From Saposhnikovia divaricata (taxonomy: Eukaryota; Streptophyta; Magnoliopsida; Apiales; Apiaceae), in contig CM071595.1 in the NCBI GenBank assembly GCA_036435485.1, positions 103,036,580 to 103,100,579 of the forward strand: DNA of 64,000 nucleotides, written 5' to 3'. This document shows positions 11,043 through 21,690 of the stretch, piece by piece. The notes under the pieces were generated by a model, which was given only the letters and a program-made list of their open reading frames with translations, ran no database searches and had not been told where the DNA came from. The first letter of the stretch is position 1; each line of letters opens with the position of its first letter. The position numbers and the translations under genes are program-made.

Positions 11043-11591
11043 TGTGGCATCCTATAATCCAAGGTCCAGATTTAGGGTTGTAATAACCGTGAATTTTCGA
11101 ATAAAATTTTTCTACTCGATATTTAGATTTTATTTAAGAACGATATACGAGTATTTGATTTATTTTTTTTATTAGTGCGAGTGCCGTAGATTTTAGAATT
11201 TTATATATGTATATATTATATTATATTATATCATATTATATTTATTTATATTTATTTGGTATTTACTAAAATTAGGAAATTTATGAGAATTGAATTTTAA
11301 TTTTTGATTTATATTAAGTTAAAGCCAAATTTAATTTAGAGAGCCAAATTAGGACCCTTTTAATGGGACAATAGATAATACGTGTATTAGCAATTGCCAT
11401 ATTTTGTTGATAGGTTGGGGTGTAGCCACGATGACACTTAATAAGCTTATCCTTGTTAAGTGGTTAAAACTAAAACCTATGACAGAAAACAAAAACAATC
11501 AACATCACACACCAAAACACTCACTTCTCCTTTTCTACTCTTGATGAAGACCACCGCCTAACTCTGTTAAATCAAAAAAAAAAACTCGGAC

Positions 11592-11596
<5 letters not shown>

Positions 11597-11659
<63 letters not shown>
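11597..11659. repeat. (AT)n microsatellite in the Tekay 5' LTR
   Basis: About 31 AT units after CCGCGC. The same place in the 3' LTR (21114-21143) has about 15 units, so it has changed length since insertion. Confidence 0.95.
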
Positions 11660-11669
<10 letters not shown>

Positions 11670-12742
11670 TCAAGCTTTCTTCTCTTTTTCTTTAATTTTG
11701 TTTTAATTAAAGAGAGAGGGGGAAGAGAATAGAGAGAGAGGGAGAGAGATATACGAGAGAGGGAGAGAGGTATACGAGAGAGAGAGAGAGAGATGGGAGA
11801 GAAAGAGAACAGAGGGAGAAAGAGAACGGAAAGAGAGAGATGTGCGGAGAGAGCAGGGGAGAGGAGCAGTCGTATAAATTGGTGGTTAATTGTTATAATC
11901 GGGATTAAATTTGGAATATTTTAAAATTGGAATATTATTTAAAATGGTTAGTAATAAACAGTTTAATAAAAATGGTATAAATGATTAATTAATTAGTTAA
12001 ATAGAGATATTTAACGATTATTGGGACGTAATTTAGAGATATACTGATTCGTTGATAAAAAGAGGGAATAATTGGGAATAAATAGAATTAAATATGGTTT
12101 TATTTTGGAAGACTGATATTTTGCATTTTTAGACTATTTTGATTAACCGGATCGAATCAGATTATTTTAGAGGCTAAAATCGAGATTAAAAATGGATTAT
12201 TGCCGTTATATTCGGTAACCCTATTTTTCGTTTTAAGCGGGATTTTCAGATATTAAAATAGTATGTATTTTCTGGATTGATTCCTGAATACGAAGAAGAT
12301 TTATTTATCCGGGAATTATTTTCCGTTATTTATTGTAGAGATTTTCAAGAAATATTTTTTATTATTATTTTAATATTTAAATATTATATTATCGGTCCCG
12401 GAAGTACTTTATTTTGGCGAATCGCTCACGTATTTTCTGGTTGCCATTTTTTTAGAGCATAAGTCTCGAGCCGTAGATCGAAGCCAAGTTCACTGGTAGA
12501 GTATAAATTTTATCTGCATTTACTGCACTCCGAGATCGAGGCAAGTTCCTTCTGACCCTCACTCCTTTTTAAATATTTCGAGAAATGCGGAGATATTGTT
12601 CTGTTAAAATATTTCTGAGTTGCCAGTTCGTTATAAATTCATTTTTGTATATTCTCTTTTTACAAATGTTGATTTAAAAATTTTAAAGACTGCCTCTAAA
12701 TTATTATAACCTCCTAAAACGTACTTCGATTGAACTCTAGGA

Positions 12743-13162
12743 CATCTTATTTGTTCAAGATGACCCCAAATACTATTTCAGCTATAACTACGCTCATTTA
12801 TCGAGGTAGTTAAATTTTATTTTCTTCAATCGAATCTATTGTTCAGATCTAATAAATTTTATTTCAATATTCAAAATTGATTCATTGCTCGAATCAAAAG
12901 AGATACATTCAGAATAGCGATTAGGAGAATCGTTTATCATCAGATTTTCATATAAAATACCTACTCTAGCATATTTGAAAAGTTTTTGTTCTGAATCGAG
13001 TCGTTCTTATTATTTCAAGACGACTCCACATGATTTATTCTAATCAACGAACCTTTCTTGTTCAAGGTTTGTTACTTTATTGCCTTATATTGACATATTG
13101 TTCATGTCAATATAATAAATGAATTTCTTTTGAAAATATAGTGATGGCCTATTGTTCAGGTC
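12743..13162 (+). other. Array of eight short stem-loops with similar loops
   Basis: Consecutive hairpins, stem / stem with loop: CATCTT/AAGATG, atttgttc (12743-12762); AACTACgCTC/GAGGTAGTT, atttatc (12786-12811); ATCT/AGAT, attgttc (12834-12848); TTGATTC/GAATCAA, attgctc (12877-12897); GAGTCGtTCTT/AAGACGACTC, attatttc (12998-13026); AACCTT/AAGGTT, tcttgttc (13050-13069); a 12-bp stem with attgttc (13085-13115); GGCCT/AGGTC, attgttc (13146-13162). The 3' LTR repeats the array at 22566-22985. Function unknown; see findings. Confidence 0.85.
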
Positions 13163-14052
13163 GGTCTTATACAAAGTCTAGACTGGCGGTCAGCCAGAAT
13201 CGAATAGGAATCCAAATCAATCAATTTTTATTTGGATGAATAATCATATAATCCACTGGTCAACATGGGAGATGGCCCATGGGTTTTCTTTCAGATCAAC
13301 ACGAGGAATAAACTAGTGGTATCGAAAGAGAAATATTAACATTTAGGCACAGAAGTTGCCAGGTTGACTTTTCAACCACCTTTTTGCTAGCAAAACGATA
13401 TAGTGGTACCTGCGACATAGTAGTGATCGTGCTATGGGGTATCACGGGTGTGCGGTACTTGCGACACAGCGGTTGATCGCGCTGTGGGGTATCGTAAAGG
13501 CGGAAAACCAGCATCTCAAGCTTTTAAACTCTAACTTCTGTTATTCAGATATAAATTGTTTGGGCCTATCATTAAGTATTACCGGGGCACTTTGCCTGCA
13601 TACAAGTATCTTTCATAATAGAGTTGTTTTCTTTCCACCTACATTGTTAGTGAGAGAGCGAGTCAGTGGACTTGCTGAGCACATAGTTGCTCATTCTTGT
13701 TGTTAATATTGTTTTTCAGTGAAGACGGAAAAAGGGGAAACCTCTCATTTCAAGGGAAAGGAGAAAATGCACCAGGGTACTGAGCTGGACTAGTGTGCTT
13801 ACCTCAGAGGCGACGACCCTATCGAAGACTATTACCATATGTTTCAACATGGTTAAGGATATCATGTGTACTAGTAATATGTAGTAATAATTCAGAGACA
13901 TGTCGATGCTTGGACTTGTGGAATGGGACTATTGTTGTTACGATAAAACTTTTATGTTTATTATGTATTGTAATGTTTTTTTGTATAAGGCAGGTATTGA
14001 CGGTAAGTGGAAACCTAAGTCTACAAATAGTGGATTTGGGGGCATCACAGCT

Positions 14053-14064
14053 TGGTATCAGAGC
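14053..14064 (+). other. Primer-binding site, initiator Met tRNA type
   Basis: TGGTATCAGAGC three bases after the LTR end, the standard plant primer-binding sequence complementary to the 3' end of initiator tRNA-Met. Confidence 0.95.
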
Positions 14065-14276
14065 GTTAGTTATATTCTTAGGGAAGCGAGAGATCCTAGG
14101 GATATGATGGAGCGAGAGACGAAAGGTATAAACATCGATTTATAAGATTATTTTTGAGCTATAGCTCCATAATTGTAGAGTAAAAACCTTAACGGGTTGT
14201 TAGTTATATGTTATGTATATATGTATACCATATTATGAGTTGGACCTTGTTGTGATAGAGTTTTTGTCTTTTGTAG

Positions 14277-15251
14277 ATGTCGTCGTCAGGTTCGCCAGTT
14301 CCCTCCGGTCACCGATCCGTCAGAGATAGGTCACCTACCCCATATCCGGTAGGACCCTTGGATTCTTCTTCGGAGAGCGACCCGTCAGAGGAGTCGGATG
14401 ATTCTTCTATTCAGATTCTTCCCTCGCCACCTCCGTAGATCATTGACTTGTTAGACTCCCCAGATCAGATCATTATGATACCAGACTCTCCAACACTTTC
14501 TAAGGGTGATCAGGTTGTTCTTATTTATGTTGCTGCATCTACTACAACTGTATACACACTAGACCTATATAGACATAAGGTTCCTGAGCTTGATATATCT
14601 GAGCCGATGGATGATAGTCAGCTTTCACCAGTTCGTTCCACTGTTCCACTCAGTGAGGGTTTTACTGTTCCAGGACTGGGTGCTCCTATTGTGGTATCTA
14701 CTTTTGCGGACTTACTCACTCCATCAGTACCTATCTATGTGGAGACACCTACAGTGCCAGACTTCACTATTTCATCGATCAGTAGTGCACCGACATGTGA
14801 CACCGCTCCTCCTACACCTACTATTCACATTCCTGCTCTAGTAGTGATGATTTCACCTGCTCCACCTTTTCCAGTGCAGTCAGTTGGTGTGCCTATGCAG
14901 CAGATAGTGGATCGAGAGCCAGTACCCTGGGTTATACACGATCATCTTTTTCAGCAGTTTCGTTGGGTATGGATGCGCTATGAGGAGGTGTTTGCTACTA
15001 GAGATGCTATACTGCGACTACTGTCAGTTGACCCTGCTACAGTTCATGGAGGAGGCAGCTTACTTATGAGGGATGTTCCTATGGAGATTGTACATCAGAT
15101 CTCTATCTCTATTCTGACCGGATTGCAGACTGATGTCACAGCCTTACCATCTTCCAGTACAGGAGTTGTTGATCGTAGTGTTGTTGCTGGTTTGATTACT
15201 AGAGCCATCACGGAGTTCCATAGACGCGTTGGTGAGATGTTTGGTTGCTGA
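14277..15251 (+). pseudogene. Leader reading frame upstream of gag, unknown product
   Basis: An ATG at 14277 opens a frame that reads Ser/Pro/Asp-rich sequence for 53 codons, meets a TAG at 14436, then stays open in the same frame to 15251, about 325 codons in all. The N-terminal two thirds is rich in Pro, Ser, Thr and Val. The last 100 residues look globular (FRWVWMRYEEVFATRDAIL, then a helix-rich end). It lies between the primer-binding site and gag, where most chromoviruses have only untranslated leader. I do not recognise the protein. The single stop could be a decayed CAG. It may be an accessory protein or a captured host fragment. Confidence 0.55.
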
Positions 15252-15905
15252 GACCTTTGCTGATGACATAGCCTAGACTTTTGCTGTTTTGGAGGGATGA
15301 CATATATATATGGACTTGCTTATCCCTATCATTTGGTTACATATATTTTAGATGTTAGCGACCTGAGTTTTTGTTGGCGTCAGGGATAGATCTTTCTGTA
15401 TAGGGTGCTCATGTATTTTAGCATGTATCTAGTCTGATATAGGTAGACCAGCACTCAGTAGATTGAGTAGTTTTGACTTATGTATTAGCTGGCTAGCTTA
15501 TATCGGATGTAGTCACTGAATGTACCTTATGGTACCATTTTGATTATGTATGATGATATCAGTGTCTTTGCACTTTTATCTGCTTTAGATTTTATTATTA
15601 TTGTTGCACTTTATTAGTAGCACTCCTGTTTAGTTGTGAAAAAAAAATCTGAAACGTTTTCAAAAATGACTAAAGCATTTCCTTAAACCACGATATTTGA
15701 GATTTAGAATTTTGCAACCTGCTAGTGGTTTTACCTAAATGGGAAAAATGTTTTATTATCATGAAGCATGAGATATATTTTCAGCATTTTTGGAATTCAA
15801 CATATGACCTTGAGGATTTACGTTACTAGTATTGATACTCTGCTATACATATATCTTTTTACCCTGTTTAACCAAGCTCTGTGTTTTCAATCTTAATAGA
15901 AAAAG
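15252..15905 (+). other. Untranslated spacer between leader frame and gag
   Basis: T-rich non-coding sequence with no recognised feature; part of the internal leader of the plus-strand Tekay element. Confidence 0.6.
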
Positions 15906-17098
15906 ATGCCTAAAAGAGGTAGACCCCGCAAGAACCAAAGAGTACCCCCAGCAGAGGACCACCATGATGTTGATCCCAATCCTCAACCAGAACCCGAACC
16001 AGAACCTGAACCTGATCCAGTACCCGCAGTACAACCAAATCCAAATCCTCATGACCCTATGGGTTTACTCGTGGAATTCCTGAAACAGTATACATAGAAT
16101 CCTCCACCTAGACAAGAAATACCTGAAGTCAGAAATGATCAACCCCCTGCACCACCAGCTAAAAATACACCTTTAAATCTTTCAAATCATTAAATCCCCC
16201 TGAATTTAAGGGTACCACTGATCCTGTTGAGGCAAGAATCTGGTTACGAGAGATGGAAAAGACCTTTGAGATTGTAGGGGTAGAAGAAGAGAAGAAAACC
16301 ATTTCTGCAGCCTACATGTTAAAAGGTGAAGCGAATTATTGGTGGGAATCAAAGAGAGCAATGGAAGGAAACATAGTCATACCCTGGACCAGGTTCACAT
16401 AGCTGTTTTTAGAGAAATCTTTTCCTAAATACTTGGAAAATCAGATGGAGATCAAATTTCTGGAACTTAAACAAGGCAATATGACTGTAGCTGAATATGA
16501 AGCCAAGTTTTCTGAACTCTCAAGGTTTGTGCCTTACCATGTGGATACTGACGAAAAGAGAGCTAAACGTTTCCAACTAAGGCTGAAGCCATGGATCCAG
16601 AATCGAGTTGCGGTACTAGAAATCACCAACTATGCGACTTTGGTTCAGAAAGCATCTATTGTCGAAAGTGGATCTGAGTGGTACTCAAAGGACAAGGATG
16701 TGAAGAAAAGGAAGTTTCAGAATCGTGGAATTAGTTTTGAGAGGAAGCCTGACGACCGGAATGGAAAGAAACCATTTGTGAAGCAGGAAGACAGAAGCAA
16801 TGACATAAAGAGAATTGGGAATCAAGACACTAGGGGAAACAATAAGAAATTCAGACCCCCTTAGATTGCAAATCTGATTCAAGGAAGGCCACCACAACCC
16901 GAATGCAAAACGTGTGGAAAGAAGCACCCAGGACCTTGTAATCTTGCCAGCATTGTTTGCTACAATTGTGGACAGAAAGGGCATTATTCTTCTAACTGCA
17001 AGGAGAAGGAAAAGGCAACTACTTGTTTCAAATACGGGATGAAAGGACATATTGCATAAGATTGCAAGTCGCCACCAAAGGAGACAACTATACCTAGA
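15906..17098 (+). pseudogene. Gag of the plus-strand Tekay element
   Basis: It starts at ATG 15906 (MPKRGRPRKN, basic, AT-hook-like), followed by an acidic Pro-Glu repeat and then the capsid domain (FLELKQGNMTVAEYEAKF, 16450-16510). A CCHC knuckle CYNCGQKGHYSSNC lies at 16958-16999, and a second, damaged one (CFKYGMKGH) at 17024-17065 has its second Cys replaced by Tyr. In-frame stops sit at 16095 (TAG), 16400 (TAG), 16862 (TAG) and 17057 (TAA), and there is a frameshift near 16180. It would package element RNA in particles. The three TAGs are each explained by C-to-T change of CAG. Confidence 0.9.
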
Positions 17099-17101
17099 CT
17101 C

Positions 17102-17545
17102 ATGGCACCTCCTAGCAACAAGCCAATTGCACGTACTTTCAACATGACGGTGAAGGATGCTATTGCTGACAGTGATGTAATTGCAGGTACGCTTTTAGAA
17201 AATTCTATAGATGCATGTGTTTTGATTGACTCGGGAGCGACAAGATCTTTCATATCGGAGAATTTTATGAACAAATTGGATATTCAGTCCGTACCATTAG
17301 GGGAGACCTTGATTATAGAAGTAGCAAATCAGGAAAAAGTTCCTGTAGATCAGATATGTCCAGATTGCGAAATCGAAATTCAAGGACAACGCTTCGATGC
17401 AGATCTTCTTTCTTTTAATCTAGTAGATTTTGATATAATTCTTGGAATGGATTGGTTAGCACGTTATGATGCTCAAATCAATTGTCGACGTAAGTGGGTT
17501 AGTTTAAAGGGATCAAATGGCAAAAGAGTACAATTTCATGGATGA
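17102..17545 (+). pseudogene. Aspartic protease of the plus-strand Tekay element
   Basis: A single open frame holds the active site DSGAT (17228-17242) in the context VLIDSGATRSFIS, and the second conserved strand ILGMDWLARYDAQI. It lies directly after the gag zinc knuckles in the same polyprotein and would process Gag-Pol. A TGA at 17543 ends it before the reverse transcriptase, plausibly a decayed CGA arginine codon. The domain itself looks intact. Confidence 0.9.
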
Positions 17546-17569
17546 AAACCTACCCGTAATTTTCTGACT

Positions 17570-19010
17570 ATGGTCCAAGCGAAGAAGCTACTGAGGCAAG
17601 GATGTCAAGCCTACTTGGCTCATGTGGTTGACAACGAGAAGCAAGCCCCTGCTATTGATAAAATTCCTATAGTGAATCAATTTGAGGATGTTTTCCCTGA
17701 AGAATTACCTGGATTGCCTCCTGACCGAGAAATAGAATTCACTATCGATCTTGCCCCAGGAACTGCACCGATTTCCAAAGCACCATACCGAATGGCTCCA
17801 GTGGAGATGAAGGAGTTGGCCACACAACTGCAAGAACTATTAGACAAAGGCATAATTCGACCAAGCGTATCCCCTTGGGGAGCTTCAGTGTTATTTGTAA
17901 AGAAGAAAGACGGATCTATGAGGTTGTGCATAGACTACCGAGAGTTAAACAAGATGACAATCAAGAATAAATATCCTTTGCCACAGATTGGCGATTTGTT
18001 TGATCTACTGAAAGGAGTAGCTTATTTTTCCAAGATTGATCTGAGATCGGGTTATCACCAGTTGAAGATTAAACCTGAAGATGTGCCAAAGACTGCCTTT
18101 AGAACTCGCTATGGGCATTATGAATTTCTAGTTATGCCATTTGGATTGACAAATGCTCCAGCTGCTTTTATGGATTTGATGAATCGCGTATTCTAGAAGT
18201 ATTTGGACAAGTTCGTGATCGTGTTTGTTGATGACATCTTGATTTACTCTAAAAGCCAAGAAGAACACGCAGAGCATCTTCGTTTAGTATTGGAAACTTT
18301 ACGCAAGGAAAGGCTATACGCTAAATTCTCTAAGTGCGAGTTTTGGCTAAGTAAAGTGCAATTCCTAGGACACATTGTGAGTAGTGAAGGAATATCTGTT
18401 GACCCCGCGAAAGTGGAGGCAGTTGCAAATTGGGAAAGGCCGAAGACTCCAACAGAGGTTAGAAGTTTTCTTGGACTACCAGGATATTATCGGAGATTTG
18501 TAAAGGATTTTTCAAAGATAGCTACACCATTGACCAAGCTCACCAGAAAGAATGAGAAGTTTGAATGGACTCCCAAGTGTGAAGAAAGTTTTCAAGAACT
18601 TAAGAGACGATTAACATCTGCCCTGGTTTTGACATTACCAGACGATACGGGAAATTTTGTAATCTATAGTGATGCTTCCCATAAGGGTTTAGGATGCGTA
18701 TTGATGCAGCATGGAAAAGTAATTGCTTATGCTTCCCGATAGTTAAAAGATTATGAGGTAAGATACCCAACTCACGATCTCGAATTAGCTGCAATTTTTT
18801 TTTGCACTGAAGATTTGGAGACACTATTTATATGGGGAAAAGTGTGAGATTTACAAGGATCATAAGAGTCTAAAATATATCTTCACCCAGAAAGAATTGA
18901 ATATGAGGCAGAGACGATGGCTAGAATTGATCAAGGACTATGACTGCTCGATTAATTTCCATCCAGGGAAGGCCAATGTGGTAGCAGACGCACTAAGTAG
19001 AAAAGAGAGA
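17570..19010 (+). pseudogene. Reverse transcriptase and RNase H of the Tekay element
   Basis: RT blocks appear in order: PYRMAPVEMKELATQLQELL, KKKDGSMRLCIDYRELNKMT, FSKIDLRSGYHQLK, MPFGLTNAPAAFMDLMNRVF, and the catalytic FVDDILIYS box (18223-18249). RNase H follows with VIYSDASHKGLGCVLMQ, then, after a TAG at 18740 and a frameshift at the T run near 18795, NVVADALSRK. A TAG at 18194 interrupts just before the catalytic box. Both TAGs fit decayed CAG codons. It would make cDNA from element RNA. Confidence 0.93.
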
Positions 19011-20125
19011 CTTCACCTGGTAGTATCATCAAAGGAATTGATCAAAGAAATTGAGGGATTCGATTTGGAGATTAAGATTCCTGTCCAAGCCAATGAGAGA
19101 GTATATGAAATTTCCTTACAACCGGAGTTGATCGAAAAGATTCGTCATTGTCAAGAGAAAATGATAGAAGAAGAGTGGGATCAGTTAACAGGAGAAGATT
19201 TCAAAGTCCAAAGGATGCTAAAGGAATTAAAAGATTTGCCTCTAGAATTTGGATACCAAATGTTTCAGAACTAAAGGAAGAGATTTTGAGCAAAGCACAT
19301 AGCTCGAAGTACTCTATTCATCCCGGAAGCACGAAGATGTATCAGAACATCAAGAAAAACTATTGGTGGCCTAACATGAAAAGAGAAATTGAAGACTGGG
19401 TAAGTAACTGTTTAACCTGTCAGAAAGTGAAGGCAGAACATCAACGACCAAGTGGACTTTTACAATCCTTAGAGATGCCCGAGTGGAAATGGGAACATAC
19501 TACCATGGATTTTGTCATAGGATTGCCCCGAACTAGAGCTAGCCATGATGCAATTTGGGTTATTGTTGACCGACTCACTAAATCTGCGCATTTTCTACCA
19601 ATTACTGATAAATACTCTGTTGAAAGATTGGTGAACATATACCTAAAGGAAATTGTGGTTCGTCATGGAGTGCCAGTTTCAATTGTATCTGATAGAGATG
19701 CCCATTTTACTTCTAGATTTTGGAAAAGTTTTCAGGAATGTCTTGGCACGAAATTAAATCTGAGCACTGCATATCATCCACAAACTGACGGACAAAGTGA
19801 AAGGACAATTAAAACAGTTGAGGATATGTTAAGAGCCTGTGCACTGGATTTCAAAGGAAGTTGGGATGATCATTTACCCCTGGTTGAGTTTGCTTACAAA
19901 AATAGTTACCACTCCAGCATAGGTATGGCACCATATGAACCCTTGTATGGAAGAAAGTGTAGATCACCTCTATACTAGGATGAAGTAGGAGAAAGAAAGA
20001 TACTAGGACCAGAGCTACTTCAACAAACCAAGCAAGCAACAGAAGTTATTCGAAAAAGGTTAGTTGCAGCTCAAGATCGATAGAGAAAGTATGCAAATCA
20101 ATAGAGAAAAGACAAAGCATTTGAA
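19011..20125 (+). pseudogene. Integrase of the plus-strand Tekay element
   Basis: The zinc-binding HHCC domain (HSSKYSIHPGSTKMYQ, then CLTCQKV) is followed by the DDE core: Asp in TMDFVIGLP, Asp in IVSDRDAHFTSRFW, Glu in GQSERTIKTVEDML. All three catalytic residues are present. A frameshift near 19260 separates it from RNase H. TAG stops lie at 19976 (in place of Trp in the usual SPLYWDE), 20081 and 20102. The enzyme would insert cDNA; the chromodomain-like tail downstream would guide it. Confidence 0.92.
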
Positions 20126-20548
20126 GTGGGAGATAAAGTGATGCTGAAAGTTTCACCTTGGAAGGGAGTAATGAGATTCGAAAAGAAAGGCAAGTTGAGC
20201 CCCAAATATATAGAACCTTCTGAGATTCTCAAGAAGATAGGACCACTAGCTTATCAGTTGGCCCTACCTCCAAACCTTCAGTATATCCATGATGTGTTTC
20301 ATGTTTCTATGTTAAGAGAGTATCATTCTGATTTCAGACATGTTATAACCTATGAACCAGTGGAAATTCGTCCTGATTTGACATAAGAAGAACAGCCAGT
20401 ACAGATCCTAGATCATAAAGTGCAAGAGTTAAGAACTAAGCAAGTGAATTTGGTAAAAGTACTCTGGAGAAATCACCAAGTTGAGGAAGCCACGTGGGAA
20501 TTAGAAAGCGAAATGCGGAATAAATATCCTGAATTGTTTAGTGCGTAA
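20126..20548 (+). pseudogene. Integrase C terminus with Tekay-type chromodomain
   Basis: From 20126 the frame gives the GPY/F region (GPLAYQLALPP, FHVSMLREY), then, after a TAA at 20384, the chromodomain-like end: ILDHKVQELRTKQVNLVKVL, then NHQVEEATWELE to the terminal stop at 20546-20548. Chromodomains of this lineage are known or proposed to bind heterochromatin marks and bias insertion to heterochromatin. The TAA replaces an expected Tyr or similar and is not a C-to-T change if the codon was TAT. Confidence 0.85.
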
Positions 20549-20572
20549 TTTTGATTCCGAGGACGAAATCCT

Positions 20573-20587
20573 ATAAGGGGGGAAGAC
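20573..20587 (+). other. Polypurine tract of the plus-strand Tekay element
   Basis: ATAAGGGGGGAAGAC ends directly at the TG of the 3' LTR; this is the usual primer site for plus-strand cDNA synthesis. Confidence 0.9.
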
Positions 20588-21109
20588 TGTAATAACCGCG
20601 AATTTTCGAATAAAATTTTTCTACTCGATATTTAGATTTTATTTAAGAACGATATACGAGTATTTGATTTGTTTTTTTTATTAGTGCGAGTGCCGTAGAT
20701 TTTAGAATTTTATATATGTACATATTATATTATATTATATTATATCATATTATATTTATTTTTATTTATTTGGTATTTACTAAAATTAGGAAATTTATGA
20801 GAATAGAATTTTAATTTTTGATTTATATTAAGTTAAAGCCAAATTTAATTTAGAGAGCCAAATTAGGACCCTTTTAATAGGACAATAGATAATACGTGTA
20901 TTAGCAATTCCCATATTTTGTTGATAGGTTGGGGTGTAGCCACGATGACACTTAATAAGCTTATCCTTGTTAAGTGGTTAAAACTAAAACCTGTGACAGA
21001 AAACAAAAACAATCAACATCACACACCAAAACACTCACTTCTCCTTTTCTACTCTTGATGAAGACCACCGCCTAACTCTGTTAAATTAAAAAAAAAAAAA
21101 AACTCGGAC

Positions 21110-21146
<37 letters not shown>

Positions 21147-21349
21147 GGTAGGAGTTCAAGCTTTCTTCTCTTTTTCTTTAATTTTGTTTTAATAGTTGAG
21201 TTCGATTGGTAATTGTAATTGTGATGTTTTTTTTCGAATTGTTGTGTGGATTGAGGGTGTTGATTCGGTGATGAATCAGAGAAAGGGGAGAGGGGCTGTG
21301 GTGTTGTTGAATAAAAAAAAGTGAGGAGATTGTGGCTGCTGTTTTTTTT

Positions 21350-21690
21350 CGGAGAAGGGGGAGGGGGTCGAGACAGAGAGGAGATACGGGGTTGAGAGAT
21401 AGAGGGAGATAAGAGGATTGAGAGAGAAAGAGATGTGAGAGAGGGGCGGTGAAGTTGATTTTCCGATGGTGGTGGCGTGATGGGGGAGAACGGAGAGAGG
21501 GAGAGATGTACGGGAGAGAGAGCAGAGGAGGGAGGGATGATAGAGAGAGAGGGGGAAGAGAATACAGAGAGAGAGAGAGAGAGACAGAGAGGGAGAGAGA
21601 GATGTACGAGAGAGAGAAAGAGAAAGATGGGACAGAAAGAGAACAGAGGGCGAAAGAGAACAGAGAGAGAGATGTGCGGAGAGAGCAGGG
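21350..21690 (+). repeat. GA-rich purine block in the Tekay LTR
   Basis: Imperfect GAGAGA/GGGAGA sequence, nearly all purine on the plus strand. The same kind of block recurs at the equivalent LTR position in other solo LTRs here (46970-47355 on plus; 56510-56830 as CT in a minus-oriented LTR). Confidence 0.85.

Larger units (their letters stand above)
11079..14049 (+). repeat. 5' LTR of the plus-strand Tekay element
   Basis: 2971 bp. It contains an AT microsatellite (11597-11659), a purine-rich GA tract (11705-11860) and the stem-loop array (12743-13162). The 3' end has the TGAGCA...TGCTCA hairpin (13675-13695). Compared with the 3' LTR it lacks about 350 bp of GA-rich sequence (the equivalent of 21193-21540), with short repeats at the join suggesting slippage or recombination. 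Confidence 0.9.

Noticed and set aside
12743..13162. Reading the hairpin array as a CRISPR-like array
   Set aside because: The constant part is only a 7-8 base loop, the spacing is irregular, the context is a plant LTR, and no cas genes exist.
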